64,000 bases of DNA from Neisseria sicca (GCF_017753665.1 NZ_CP072524.1:1922001-1986000); one strand, 5' to 3'; shown: positions 16,428 through 25,595, counted from the first letter of the stretch. Program-made: numbers and translations. The notes: generated from the letters alone by a model not told the origin.

Positions 16428-19214
16428 ATGCGCTTCTTCCCAATTCATTCCTACGCCCACTTCCGCCACCAGCGGCACGTTCAACATCCCTCCGTCCACT
16501 TTCGCCATAATCTGCGGCAGTTTTCCTTTCACTAAATCCAGTTCGGCTTCGGGTACTTCCAACACTAATTCGTCATGTACCTGCATAATCAGTTTGCTTT
16601 GCAAGAGGTCATCTGAAAGCCAGCGGGATACGTCTATCATGGCGCGTTTGATGAGGTCGGACGCAGTGCCCTGCATGGGGGCGTTGATGGCGGCGCGTTC
16701 GGCTCCGGCGCGGGCGTTGGCGTTTTTGTTGTGGATGTCGGGCAGGTAGAGGCGGCGGCCGAACAGGGTTTCGACAAAGCCTTGTGCGGCGGCTTGTTCT
16801 TTGGTGCGCTGCATGTATTCGGCGACGCCGGGATAGCGGGCGAAGTAGCGGTCGATAAAGTTTTTGGCGGAGATGTTGTCGATACCCAGTGATTTGGCGA
16901 GGCCGTATTGGCCCATGCCGTAAATGAGGCCGAAGTTGATGGTTTTGGCGTAGCGGCGTTGTTCGGACGAGACGTTTTCGGGGGCGATGCCGAATACTTC
17001 GGCGGCGGTGCGGCGGTGTACGTCTTCGCCGTTTTGGAACGCGGCAATGAGGGTTTTGTCGCCGGAGAGGTGCGCCATGATGCGCAGCTCGATTTGGGAA
17101 TAGTCGGCGGAAACGATGACGCTGCCTTGCGGTGCGGTGAAGGCGCGGCGCACGCGGCGGCCTTCGGCGGTGCGGATGGGGATGTTTTGCAGGTTGGGGT
17201 TGTTGCTGGCGAGGCGGCCGGTAATGGCGACGGCTTGGGCGTAGGTGGTGTGCACGCGGCCGTCTTTGGGCGAAATCATTTCGGGCAGTTTGTCGGTGTA
17301 GGTGGATTTGAGCTTCGCTAGACTGCGGTTTTGCAGGATGATTTTGGGCAGGGGGTAGTCGGGCGCGAGCTGTTCGAGCACGGCTTCGTTGGTGGAAATG
17401 CCGCCTTTGGCGGTTTTTTTCAGGCCTTTGGTGGGGATGCCCATTTTGTCGAACAGGATTTCTTGCAGCTGTTTGGGCGAGTTGAGGTTGAACGGCTGGC
17501 CTGCGGCGGCATAGGCTTCCTGTTCGAGCTTCATCAGCTCAGCGCCGAGTTCTGCGCTTTGGCGGGCGAGTTCGGCACGGTCGATTTGTACGCCGTTGCG
17601 TTCCATTTCAAACAATACCTGCGCGACGGGCAGCTCCATTTTTTCATACATTTCAAGCTGTTTGGCGTCCATTTGCGCACGCAGGTGCGCTTCGAGGCGC
17701 AGGGCGAAATCTGCGTCTTGGGCGGCGTATTCGGTCGCCTGCTCAATGGCGACGTCGGCAAAACCGATTTGCTTCGCGCCTTTGCCACACAGCGATTCGT
17801 AGGTAATGGTTTCCAAGCCGAGCCAGCGTTCGGACAATTCGTCCAAGCCGTGTCCGAGATGGCTCTCGATGATGTAGGAAGCGAGCATGGCGTCGCCGGC
17901 AATGCCGTTCAGGGCGATGCCGTAGTTGGCGAAAACGTGTTGGTCGTATTTGAGGTTTTGCCCGATTTTTTTCAGGGCGGGGTTTTCCAAATGCGGTTTC
18001 AGACGACCTAATACATCCTGCAAATCAAGCTGTTCTGGCGCAGCAGTCAGGCTGTGTCCTACGGGGATGTAAACCGCTTCGCCCGCTTGGAACGCGATGC
18101 TGATGCCGACCAGCGAGGCGTTCATCGCGTCTAAAGATGTGGTTTCCGTATCAATACCGATTTTGTCCGCCTGCGACAGTTTGTCCAACAAGGCGGCAAA
18201 CTGCGCTTCGGTGGTAACGGCTTGATAATCCAGTTTTTCGGGCGCAACGGCTTTTTCATGTAGCCTTTCAGACGACGTTTCCATGTCCAACGCTGCCTGT
18301 TCGCCTATTGTATCGCTGCCAAACAAATCGCCGTCCGCTGCTTCGTGCATACGGCTTTCTGCTTCTTTCAGCCAAGTGCGGAAGCCCCAGCGTTTGAAAT
18401 CGACCGCAAGCTGCGACCATTTCGGCGAAGTACGGCGAAGGCTTTCGAGGCCGTCTGAAAGCTCGGTGTGCAAGTCCACATCGGTTTTAATCGTCACCAA
18501 ATCATACGAAAGTGGCAGTTGGGGCAGCGCGGCTTGCAGGTTTTCGCCGACCTTGCCCTTGATTTCCGCAGCGTGTTCCATCACACCATCCAGCGAGCCG
18601 TAGGCTTCCAGCCACTTCACCGCCGTTTTCGGGCCGCACTTCTCCACGCCCGGCACATTGTCCACCTTGTCGCCCATCAGTGCGAGATAATCGCGGATTT
18701 GGTCGGGGCGCACACCGAATTTTTCCTTCACGCCTTCAATGTCCAGCGTTTCGCCGCTCATCGTGTTCACCAGCGTAACGCGCTCGTTCACCAATTGCGC
18801 CATGTCCTTATCGCCAGTGGACACCACCACATTCCAACCCGCTTCGCCGGCCATCGCCGCCAGCGTGCCGATCACGTCGTCCGCTTCGACTTGCGGAATG
18901 ACCAACACCGGCCAGCCCATCAGCCGCACCAAATCCGGCAAGGCTTCCGCTTGCGGGCGCAAATCGTCCGGCATCGGCGGGCGCGTCGCCTTATAGTCGG
19001 GGAACATCTCGTGGCGGAAATTCTTGCCCTTCGCATCAAACACCACCGCGCAATAATCGTGCACATAATCCGCCCGCAGACGGCGCAACATGTTCAACAC
19101 GCCGTAAAGCGCACCCGTCGGCGCACCGTCAGGCGCAGTCAATTGCGCCATTGCATGATATGCGCGGTAGAGATAAGAAGAGCCGTCAACGAGGAGAAGG
19201 GTGGGTTTGGACAT
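16425..19214 (-). CDS. polA: DNA polymerase I
   Basis: A 929-residue polymerase for Okazaki-fragment processing and repair. Three domains are seen in order: 5'-3' nuclease (LLVDGSSYLYRAYHA, DDVIGTLA), 3'-5' exonuclease with intact acidic residues (IGIDTETTSLDAMNASLVGI), and polymerase (SADYSQIELRIMAHLS, RRYAKTINFGLIYGM, MQVHDELVLEVP). The start MSKPTLLLVDG at 19214 follows the family; the frame extends upstream but unlike the family. A TATAAT lies at 19254-19259. Uptake sequences in the gene are read as GRLKPH and LSDDLLQ. Confidence 0.98.
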   Translation of the reverse strand: MSKPTLLLVDGSSYLYRAYHAMAQLTAPDGAPTGALYGVLNMLRRLRADYVHDYCAVVFDAKGKNFRHEMFPDYKATRPPMPDDLRPQAEALPDLVRLMGWPVLVIPQVEADDVIGTLAAMAGEAGWNVVVSTGDKDMAQLVNERVTLVNTMSGETLDIEGVKEKFGVRPDQIRDYLALMGDKVDNVPGVEKCGPKTAVKWLEAYGSLDGVMEHAAEIKGKVGENLQAALPQLPLSYDLVTIKTDVDLHTELSDGLESLRRTSPKWSQLAVDFKRWGFRTWLKEAESRMHEAADGDLFGSDTIGEQAALDMETSSERLHEKAVAPEKLDYQAVTTEAQFAALLDKLSQADKIGIDTETTSLDAMNASLVGISIAFQAGEAVYIPVGHSLTAAPEQLDLQDVLGRLKPHLENPALKKIGQNLKYDQHVFANYGIALNGIAGDAMLASYIIESHLGHGLDELSERWLGLETITYESLCGKGAKQIGFADVAIEQATEYAAQDADFALRLEAHLRAQMDAKQLEMYEKMELPVAQVLFEMERNGVQIDRAELARQSAELGAELMKLEQEAYAAAGQPFNLNSPKQLQEILFDKMGIPTKGLKKTAKGGISTNEAVLEQLAPDYPLPKIILQNRSLAKLKSTYTDKLPEMISPKDGRVHTTYAQAVAITGRLASNNPNLQNIPIRTAEGRRVRRAFTAPQGSVIVSADYSQIELRIMAHLSGDKTLIAAFQNGEDVHRRTAAEVFGIAPENVSSEQRRYAKTINFGLIYGMGQYGLAKSLGIDNISAKNFIDRYFARYPGVAEYMQRTKEQAAAQGFVETLFGRRLYLPDIHNKNANARAGAERAAINAPMQGTASDLIKRAMIDVSRWLSDDLLQSKLIMQVHDELVLEVPEAELDLVKGKLPQIMAKVDGGMLNVPLVAEVGVGMNWEEAH

Positions 19215-19362
19215 GGTGAACTTGCTTGAAATAAGTGAAAAATAGATGGATGGATTATAAAGGAAAAGGCAAGAGGTCGTCTGAAAGCAAGTTTTCATGG
19301 CATAACACGTTCCACTCAAAACGCCCTTCCCTTTTCGCGACCAGACCGTTAGACATTGCCGT

Positions 19363-19396
19363 AAAAAGGTCGTCTGAACTTTCAGACGACCTTTTT
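19363..19396. terminator. Uptake-sequence hairpin after thiG
   Basis: AAAAAGGTCGTCTGAA and its complement with a two-base loop, plus a T run on either strand: a terminator for leftward thiG. Confidence 0.88.
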
Positions 19397-19419
19397 GCAT
19401 ACCTGCAACACGCTATTCG

Positions 19420-20208
19420 TCAATACTCCGCCGAATGCCAAAACGGCTGCCCTACGGTCGGCGTACTGGCTTGTGCTTTGGTGCGCGCCTCGACCGGTTC
19501 GGCTTCAAATGCCAACCGTCCGGATTCGACGGCGAGTGCGAAGGCGCGCGCCATGTTGACGGGGTCGCCGCTGCGGGAAACGGCGGTGTTCAGCAATACG
19601 CCGTCAAACCCCCATTCCATCACTTGCGCCGCCTGCGAGGGCAAACCCAAGCCTGCGTCGATAATCAGCGGCGTGTCGGGCAGGCGTTCGCGTAGGACGT
19701 TCAGCGCATAGGCGTGAACCGCGCCCAAACCCGTGCCGATCGGCGCTGCCCACGGCATCAGCGCCTGACAGCCTGCGTCAAGCAGGCGGCGGCAGGCGAC
19801 CAGGTCTTCGGTGCAATAAGGCAGCACTTTGAAGCCGTCTTTAATCAGGATTTCCGCTGCTTCGACAAGCTGGAACACGTCGGGCTGCAACGTGTCGTCG
19901 TCGCCGATAAGTTCGAGTTTGATCCAATCGGTTTCAAACACTTCACGCGCCATCTGCGCCGTCGTTACCGCTTCCTGCACGCTTTGGCAGCCTGCTGTGT
20001 TCGGCAGTACGGGCACGCCGCTTTCTTGCAATAGCGACCAAAACCCTTGCCCGTGTGCCTCACCGCCGTTTCCCGCGCGGCGCAGCGAAACGGTAATCAT
20101 CGCGGGTTGGGAAATTTGGACGGATTGTTTGAGGATTTCAGGGGTCGGATAGGCTGCCGTGCCGAGCAGCAGCCGTGAAGGGAAAGTTTCTCCGTATAGG
20201 GTGAGCAT
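19420..20208 (-). CDS. thiG: Thiazole synthase ThiG
   Basis: A 262-residue enzyme that joins deoxyxylulose phosphate, an iminoglycine (from ThiO) and sulfur from ThiS thiocarboxylate to make the thiazole of thiamine. The Schiff-base lysine is K97 (DWIKLELIGDD). GNGGEAHGQGF, PYCTEDLVACRRL, MPWAAPIGTGLG and LLNTAVSRSGDPVNMA are family blocks. It lies 59 bases after thiS with one uptake sequence between them. Confidence 0.97.
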   Translation of the reverse strand: MLTLYGETFPSRLLLGTAAYPTPEILKQSVQISQPAMITVSLRRAGNGGEAHGQGFWSLLQESGVPVLPNTAGCQSVQEAVTTAQMAREVFETDWIKLELIGDDDTLQPDVFQLVEAAEILIKDGFKVLPYCTEDLVACRRLLDAGCQALMPWAAPIGTGLGAVHAYALNVLRERLPDTPLIIDAGLGLPSQAAQVMEWGFDGVLLNTAVSRSGDPVNMARAFALAVESGRLAFEAEPVEARTKAQASTPTVGQPFWHSAEY

Positions 20209-20267
20209 GATGGGTTCCTTTGTAAGGTTGTTCTGGGGACAGGGGTCGTCTGAAAAGGCAAAACCGC

Positions 20268-20462
20268 CTAACCGCCGACCACCGGCCGCACGATATCGAC
20301 TTTATCGTTTTCGTTCAAAACCCTTTCCGCATACGCGCCTTTGGCGACAAATCCGGTATTCACCGCTACGGCAAAAGGCTTTTGCGGCGCGGTTTGGGCG
20401 ATGAGGTCGGCGATGGTTGTGCCGTGAAGTTCGGCGGGTTCGCCGTTTAAGATGATGTTCAT
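20268..20462 (-). CDS. thiS: Sulfur carrier protein ThiS
   Basis: A 64-residue ubiquitin-like protein ending in the required Gly-Gly (RPVVGG), which is adenylated and loaded with sulfur for ThiG. MNIILNGEPAE and the length are typical. It follows the HxlR gene by 30 bases on the same strand and precedes thiG. Confidence 0.95.
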   Translation of the reverse strand: MNIILNGEPAELHGTTIADLIAQTAPQKPFAVAVNTGFVAKGAYAERVLNENDKVDIVRPVVGG

Positions 20463-20492
20463 GGTTTCTCGATGTTTCGTAGGTAAGTTTCT

Positions 20493-20846
20493 TTATTCGC
20501 GATGCGCCTGTTCCTGCTTGAACCCGTCGCCCCATTCCTTCAATGCCGTCAGCACGGGCGCAAGCGTTTTGCCGTAGTCGGTCAGGCGGTATTCCACTCG
20601 TGGCGGGACTTCGGGATACACAGTACGCAAAATGATGCCGTCGGCCTCCAATGCGCGCAGTTGGGCGGTCAGCGTGCGCTGCGACACATCAGGCAGGATG
20701 CGGCGGATTTGGTTGAAGCGCAGCGTGCCGTCCGTGTGCAGGCGGTAGAGTATCGTTCCTTTCCATTTGCCGCCGATGACGGAAAGCGCGGCTTCCACCG
20801 AGCAGCCTTCGGCGCAGTCGTAGCTTGGGTGCGGTGTGCGGGGCAT
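20493..20846 (-). CDS. HxlR-family transcriptional regulator
   Basis: A 117-residue winged-helix regulator with the HxlR signature CSVEAALSVIGGKWKGTILYRL, LRFNQIRRILPDVSQRTLTAQLRALEADGII and VEYRLTDYGKTLAPVL. Cysteines near residues 11 and 15 (YDCAEGCS) lie where redox-sensing members carry theirs. It is divergent from the oxidoreductase gene with 104 bases between, the usual layout for regulator and target; it also leads into thiS on its own strand. Confidence 0.9.
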   Translation of the reverse strand: MPRTPHPSYDCAEGCSVEAALSVIGGKWKGTILYRLHTDGTLRFNQIRRILPDVSQRTLTAQLRALEADGIILRTVYPEVPPRVEYRLTDYGKTLAPVLTALKEWGDGFKQEQAHRE

Positions 20847-20950
20847 GGCAGTATCCTTTATGTAACTATATGAAAAATAAGTGCGTTCTTGTTAGTGGTG
20901 TGCTTCGGGCGCATGATACACGCTTTCAGACGACCTAACAGGAGAACATC

Positions 20951-21970
20951 ATGAAAGCCATCGGTTTCAACCGCCCTTTGCCCGTTGCCAACCCTGAAGC
21001 CCTGCTCGACATCGAAATGCCCGAACCCGAACTGCGGCCGCACGATATTTTGGTTGCCGTGCAGGCGGTTTCGGTTAATCCTGTCGATGTGAAAGTTCGG
21101 GCGGCACATACGCCTGCGGCAGGGCAGTACCGCATATTGGGTTACGACGCGGCAGGCATTGTTCAGGCGGTCGGCAGCGAAGTGCGGAATTTCAAAGTCG
21201 GCGACGAAGTGTATTACGCGGGCGCCATCAACCGCCAAGGTTCGAACGCTCAATTACAGGCAGTGGACGCGCGCATTGCCGCCAAAAAGCCGCGTTCGCT
21301 GGATTTTGCCCAAGCCGCCGCGCTGCCATTGACGGCGATTACCGCATGGGAAACGCTGTTCGACCGCTTGGACGTCAACAAACCCGTGGCAGGCGGCGCC
21401 AATGCGCTGCTCTTAATCGGCGGTGCAGGCGGGGTCGGCTCGCTTGCCATCCAGTTGCTGAAAAAGCTGACCGGCATCCAAGTCATCGCCACCGCTTCCC
21501 GCCCCGAAAGCCGCGCGTGGGTGAAGGAATTGGGCGCGGATTTCGTCATCAACCATCATGAAAACATGGCGGAACAGATTGCCGCGTTAAATATCGGCGC
21601 GCCATCGTTTGTTTTTTCCACTAACCATACCGACCGCCATCTGCCGCAAATCGTGGAACTCATCGCCCCGCAAGGCAGAATCGCGCTGATTGACGACCCC
21701 GAAACGTTGGACGTGAACCCGCTCAAAGGCAAAAGCCTGTCGCTGCATTGGGAATTTATGTTTACCCGTCCGCTGCGCGAAACGGCAGACATCGAACGGC
21801 AGGGCGAAATCCTAGCCGAAACCGCGCGGCTGGTGGACGAAGGCATCATCCGCCCGACCGCCACACAAATCCTGCACGGCATCAATGCCGCTAACCTGCG
21901 CCACGCCCATGAGATGCTGGAGCGTGGGGATATGGTCGGCAAACTGGTGGTGGAAGGCTGGGACAACTGA
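20951..21970 (+). CDS. Zinc-type alcohol dehydrogenase/quinone oxidoreductase family protein
   Basis: A 339-residue NADPH-dependent medium-chain reductase. It has an N-terminal GroES-like fold (VNPVDVKVRA, GYDAAGIVQAVGSEV) and a Rossmann domain with LLIGGAGGVGSLAIQLLK. The catalytic zinc ligands of true alcohol dehydrogenases are not seen, so it is a quinone/enone reductase-like member. AGGAG stands 8 bases before the ATG, with an uptake sequence just upstream. The divergent HxlR regulator suggests induction by electrophiles or oxidants. Confidence 0.9.
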   Translation: MKAIGFNRPLPVANPEALLDIEMPEPELRPHDILVAVQAVSVNPVDVKVRAAHTPAAGQYRILGYDAAGIVQAVGSEVRNFKVGDEVYYAGAINRQGSNAQLQAVDARIAAKKPRSLDFAQAAALPLTAITAWETLFDRLDVNKPVAGGANALLLIGGAGGVGSLAIQLLKKLTGIQVIATASRPESRAWVKELGADFVINHHENMAEQIAALNIGAPSFVFSTNHTDRHLPQIVELIAPQGRIALIDDPETLDVNPLKGKSLSLHWEFMFTRPLRETADIERQGEILAETARLVDEGIIRPTATQILHGINAANLRHAHEMLERGDMVGKLVVEGWDN

Positions 21971-22054
21971 ATCCGCCGATTATTTTTGCGCCGTTATGCC
22001 CGCTTCTGCCTGTATGGCATCCGAAATGACGGCAATCGAATATCCTAATTGAGC

Positions 22055-22086
22055 AGGTCGTCTGAAATTTGGCTTTCAGACGACCT
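22055..22086. terminator. Uptake-sequence hairpin between converging genes
   Basis: AGGTCGTCTGAAA and its complement with a 6-base loop between the oxidoreductase gene and thiE. Confidence 0.85.
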
Positions 22087-22703
22087 TATTCCTCCCACAA
22101 AGCCTGAAAAGCTTTAACCACCGCTTCGGGATTTTCCGCTTCGGTAACGGCACGGACGACGGCGAGGGAGGAAACGCCGGTGGCAAGGACGGCTTGGGCG
22201 TTGTTCAAATCGATGCCGCCGATGGCGACGACAGGCGTGCCGCCTGCCTGTTTCACATATTCGCGCAGTTTGTCCAATCCTTGCGGGGCGGTGGGCATTT
22301 GCTTGGTCGTGGTCGGGAAAATCGCGCCGCTGGCGACGTAGCTGGGGTGTACGGACAGGGCGCGGTCGAGTTCGGCGACGGAGTGCGTACTCAAACCCAA
22401 ACGTAAACCGGCGGCGGCGATGGCGGCGAGGTCGGCGGTGTCCATGTCTTCCTGTCCGAGATGCACACCGTATGCGCCCGCTTCTATCGCCTCGCGCCAG
22501 TGGTCGTTGATGAAAAGCTGCGTGCGGCTGCCCTGACAGGCGGCGACGCAGCGGGCGATTTCGCGTTTCAATTCATCGCCGTGCAGGGTTTTGCAGCGCA
22601 GTTGCACCGTGTCGGCACCTGCTTCGACCATGCGTTCCACCCAATCGGCTGTGGGAACGACGGCGTAGAATTTAAGCGGGGATTTTAGGGGCGGGAAGGT
22701 CAT
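22086..22703 (-). CDS. thiE: Thiamine-phosphate synthase ThiE
   Basis: A 205-residue TIM-barrel enzyme joining the pyrimidine diphosphate and thiazole phosphate into thiamine phosphate. VQLRCKT, FINDHWREAIEAGAYGVHLGQEDM, LGLSTHS, YVASGAIFPTTTK and VAIGGI are the family blocks that hold Mg-diphosphate and substrate. The usual R-x-K of the first block reads LRCK here. It follows the NERD gene by 16 bases and is probably on the riboswitch-controlled transcript. Confidence 0.96.
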   Translation of the reverse strand: MTFPPLKSPLKFYAVVPTADWVERMVEAGADTVQLRCKTLHGDELKREIARCVAACQGSRTQLFINDHWREAIEAGAYGVHLGQEDMDTADLAAIAAAGLRLGLSTHSVAELDRALSVHPSYVASGAIFPTTTKQMPTAPQGLDKLREYVKQAGGTPVVAIGGIDLNNAQAVLATGVSSLAVVRAVTEAENPEAVVKAFQALWEE

Positions 22704-22719
22704 GGGGTGTCCTTTTAAG

Positions 22720-23367
22720 TTATCGCTGATGGCGTTCCTGCAGGCGTTCGGTATGCGCCCGCAGTTTTTCGCCGTCGGCTTGGTATTCGTTTGAAGACAG
22801 CACGGCAGTTGCCGCTTCTATTTCCTGTGGCAGCAATAAGGTCGTCTGAAAACGTCTGATATAGGATGCTGCCTGTCTGATACGGCAGACATTCGGCGGC
22901 ATTTGCGTTTTCAGTTCACAATCGCCGAGGAAAACCACCATCGAATGAAATTTTTCTTCCGGCAGTTGCAGCAGTTCGGATAATGCCTTGATGTGTGCGT
23001 AATTCTGGCGCAACGGATTTTGAAAGTAGTGTTTCTGTTTATAGACGACTTGTGTCCATTTCGATTGCTTTTCGCTGCCGAAAATCCAACCTGTGTAATT
23101 CTTTGTTTCTATGACAAATATCCCGAAAACCGAAACATAGATATGGTCGATTTGCGTCGTGCCGCTGCGGGATGGAATAATCAAATCGTGAAATTCGATA
23201 TAGGTTTCTTCATCCAAATCTTTTCCGATTACTGAACGGACTGCTCGTTCGCCTATGCGTCCTTTCACTTTGGGATTTTGGAGCAGCGCTTTCAAAAAAA
23301 GCAGGGGAATGACGAGCAGGAAAATCCAAAATATACCTGACAGGTTTCCCATTGCTTGTTCAATCAT
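22720..23367 (-). CDS. NERD-domain protein with membrane anchor
   Basis: A 215-residue protein with one N-terminal membrane segment (about residues 8-28) and a NERD (nuclease-related) domain: KVKGRIGERAVRSVIGK, TQIDHIYVSVFGIFVIETKNYTGWIFGS and QNPLRQNYAHIKAL. D (QIDH) and E-x-K (ETK) form a PD-(D/E)XK-like site, so nuclease activity is possible but unproven for this family. It sits between a methyltransferase-like gene and thiE inside the thiamine cluster, with no obvious link to thiamine. Confidence 0.88.
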   Translation of the reverse strand: MIEQAMGNLSGIFWIFLLVIPLLFLKALLQNPKVKGRIGERAVRSVIGKDLDEETYIEFHDLIIPSRSGTTQIDHIYVSVFGIFVIETKNYTGWIFGSEKQSKWTQVVYKQKHYFQNPLRQNYAHIKALSELLQLPEEKFHSMVVFLGDCELKTQMPPNVCRIRQAASYIRRFQTTLLLPQEIEAATAVLSSNEYQADGEKLRAHTERLQERHQR

Positions 23368-23510
23368 GACGTTTTCCTTTTTGTTTTATTGTTTAAGTTA
23401 AGGTGAGCAGCTTGGTATAGCCATCTAATGGGGTCGTCTGAAAACATCGAGTATTCACATTCATACCGTAAAGTAGAAGACGGATGACACTTGATGGGAA
23501 GCTTCCACTT

Positions 23511-23969
23511 TTATAACCAACGGCGAACGCGCCGACAGTAAGACTCGTACTCTGCACCGAATTTCTGCGCCAAAACGCGTTCTTCTGGCATGATTTGAAA
23601 ACGCGTCATATAGGCAACAAATGCAGCCAAAAACAACCACGGCAGCGGGTGCGCCAAATAGCCCGCCCAGGCGACCAGCCAGCAGCCCAGACCCGCATAC
23701 ATCGGGTTGCGGCTGAAACGGTACACGCCGTCTGAAACGAAGTGTTCGGTTTGTTCGGGGTTGAGCGGGCTGACGGTCGTGCGCACACGGCGAAACGCCC
23801 ACACACCTAATACGCCCAACGTCGTCCCAAATACCATCAAAACAACCGACAGCAATATAGGAAAGCGCGGCAGTATGCCGACCAAAGCCGACACTTGGGC
23901 AGAGATGTACATCAACAACGCACAAATAAAACATATCGCCGGCGGCGGAATTTTGGTTTCTAAATTCAT
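23511..23969 (-). CDS. Isoprenylcysteine carboxyl methyltransferase-family membrane protein
   Basis: A 152-residue protein with four hydrophobic segments and the family's C-terminal SAM-binding motif, RNPMYAGLGCWLVAWAGYL ... PEERVLAQKFGAEYESYCRRVRRWL. Bacterial members of this ICMT/PEMT-like family methylate unknown small or lipid substrates. It follows thiO by 51 bases on the same strand. Confidence 0.85.
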   Translation of the reverse strand: MNLETKIPPPAICFICALLMYISAQVSALVGILPRFPILLSVVLMVFGTTLGVLGVWAFRRVRTTVSPLNPEQTEHFVSDGVYRFSRNPMYAGLGCWLVAWAGYLAHPLPWLFLAAFVAYMTRFQIMPEERVLAQKFGAEYESYCRRVRRWL

Positions 23970-24020
23970 ATTGTTGCCTTTATAAAACTGATGGCGCGAC
24001 GTTTTCAGACGACCTCAAAC

Positions 24021-25115
24021 TTATTTTCCAATATACGCCAAACCGCTTTCTTCATCACGTTCGGGCGCGTCTTTTCCGTCAAACAGTGCCACTGCCAATC
24101 TGACGGCGGCGGCGGTTACGGCGGGGGAAATCATGAAGCCGTGACGGAAAAGGCCGTTGATTTCAATCAGGCGTCGGGCGCGGCTGTAACGGATTTCGGG
24201 ATTGTGGTGGTTGAGCGTGGGGCGCAGTCCGGTGGCGATTTCGAGGATGTCGGCTTCGCCGAAAGCAGGGTGGACGGCATAGAGTGCCGATAAAAGTTCC
24301 AACCCTGAACGCACACTGGCGGGGGCTTGGCTTTCGCTTTCAATTTGGGTCGCACCGATGACGAAGACGTGGTTTTCTTTCGGGGCGATGTAGAGCGGGT
24401 AACGTGGATGGAGCAGGCGCACGGGGCGGTTTAGCATGATTTCGGGCGTGTAAACCCTCGCCACTTCGCCGCGTATGCCGCGCAAGGTGCTTGTGTGTTC
24501 GGGGGATTGGTTCCACGCAGTTTTTGCGCCGTAACCGCGGCAGTCGATCAGCCAGTCGTATTGGGCTTGCAGGTCGTCGGGGGCGCATTCGTGTTCCCAG
24601 TGGCAAGGGACGTTCAGTTCGTCCAAAGCGTCGGCAAGTGCAGACAACATCTGCCGCCCGTCGAGTTGACCTTCGGTCGGCAGGTAGATGCCGTCTGAAA
24701 AACGTCCTGCGAGTTGCGGTTCGCGTTCGGCGATTTCATCGGCGTGCCAACGGATGATTTCGTCATTCGCCACGCCGCCGCGTTTAAGATGGCGGACGAA
24801 CTCGCCGGATAAAGGTTTGTCCTGACCGTGCCACACGATCAGGCTGCCGTTCTCCTGCATCATGGTCGGCGTTTTCAGACGACCTCTGATGTTGCGCCAA
24901 AGCGGAATGCTCTGTCTGCCCAGTTTGATGACTTCAGGCGTAGCTTCGACCGCTTCCGCAGCAGGCGCGAGCATGGCGGCGGCAACATAAGCGGCGGCGT
25001 GTTCGCCTTTGCGCCCGCCCTTGTCAAAGAGGGCAACGGATAAACCTTGTACTGCAAGTTGTAAAGCAGTCAGACGGCCGCAGAGGCCGCCGCCGAGAAT
25101 GGCGATACGGGGCAT
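24021..25115 (-). CDS. thiO: Glycine oxidase ThiO
   Basis: A 364-residue FAD-dependent amine oxidase that turns glycine into iminoglycine for thiazole synthesis by ThiG. The N-terminal dinucleotide fold IAILGGGLCGRLTALQLA and the C-terminal IATGLRPTLNHHNPEIRYS ... GLFRHGFMISPAVTAAAVRLA are typical of ThiO/DadA-type enzymes. AAAGGA precedes the ATG. It is the first gene after the TPP riboswitch, which supports the thiamine role. An uptake sequence is read as GRLK near residue 80. Confidence 0.93.
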   Translation of the reverse strand: MPRIAILGGGLCGRLTALQLAVQGLSVALFDKGGRKGEHAAAYVAAAMLAPAAEAVEATPEVIKLGRQSIPLWRNIRGRLKTPTMMQENGSLIVWHGQDKPLSGEFVRHLKRGGVANDEIIRWHADEIAEREPQLAGRFSDGIYLPTEGQLDGRQMLSALADALDELNVPCHWEHECAPDDLQAQYDWLIDCRGYGAKTAWNQSPEHTSTLRGIRGEVARVYTPEIMLNRPVRLLHPRYPLYIAPKENHVFVIGATQIESESQAPASVRSGLELLSALYAVHPAFGEADILEIATGLRPTLNHHNPEIRYSRARRLIEINGLFRHGFMISPAVTAAAVRLAVALFDGKDAPERDEESGLAYIGK

Positions 25116-25231
25116 GGTGAATTCCTTTGCAGTATTTGGGCAGTCGGGAGGACGAAAGATAAGACGGAAGCGGAATCCACCGAATGGCGGGAAATGCGGG
25201 AAAGGGAACGGAAGCCTGAAAAGGCGTTTGA

Positions 25232-25315
25232 CAGCTTGTTTCCTACGCAGGCATTACCCCGACAGGTTCTACGGATTCCGCTGGCGCGGTCTCAGCTGTT
25301 TGCGGGAACAAGCAG
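25232..25315 (-). ncRNA. TPP (thiamine pyrophosphate) riboswitch
   Basis: The minus strand carries the THI-box pattern: a P1 stem (GCTTGTT near 25307-25313 with AACAAGC near 25233-25239), CTGAGA, then GAACCTG and GGGTAATGCC with GCGTAGGAAA. It lies about 115 bases upstream of thiO. When TPP binds, expression of thiO and the genes behind it should fall. The downstream switching structure is not obvious. Confidence 0.92.
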
Positions 25316-25339
25316 CACTCCGACAAGAAAAATATGAAG

Positions 25340-25366
25340 TTTATACAGATTTGTTTATTTTGGCAA
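25340..25366 (-). promoter_or_regulatory. Possible promoter of the thiO transcript
   Basis: Minus-strand TTGCCA (25361-25366) and TATAAA (25340-25345) with a 15-base spacer, just upstream of the riboswitch. The spacer is short, so the call is tentative. Confidence 0.4.
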
Positions 25367-25380
25367 AAGATCGTCTGAAA

Positions 25381-25595
25381 ATACAAGTTTTCATGAAGTA
25401 AAATACTTTAAAAAAGTAATTTTCCAAATCAATCTTGGCACTTTGTCCAAATGAAACGCTCTATTAAAGAAATTTGTTTCAAAACACGAAAATGAAAAAC
25501 ATCAAATACAAACAAATAACGATAAATAAATAATTACCTAAACTAAAAAATAATTTATAGCATGCAATTCAACATCTTGAATTACTAATAAAAAA
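25381..25595. other. AT-rich gap between the thiamine and ribosomal clusters
   Basis: Very A+T-rich sequence with no credible gene, between the thi promoter region and the terminator of the ribosomal cluster. A degenerate uptake sequence (GATCGTCTGAAA) stands at about 25369-25380. Confidence 0.6.

Noticed and set aside
16600..16620. Extra uptake sequence near the end of polA (GAGGTCATCTGAAAG)
   Set aside because: It has one changed base in the core (GTCATC), so it is counted as degenerate and not as a functional copy.
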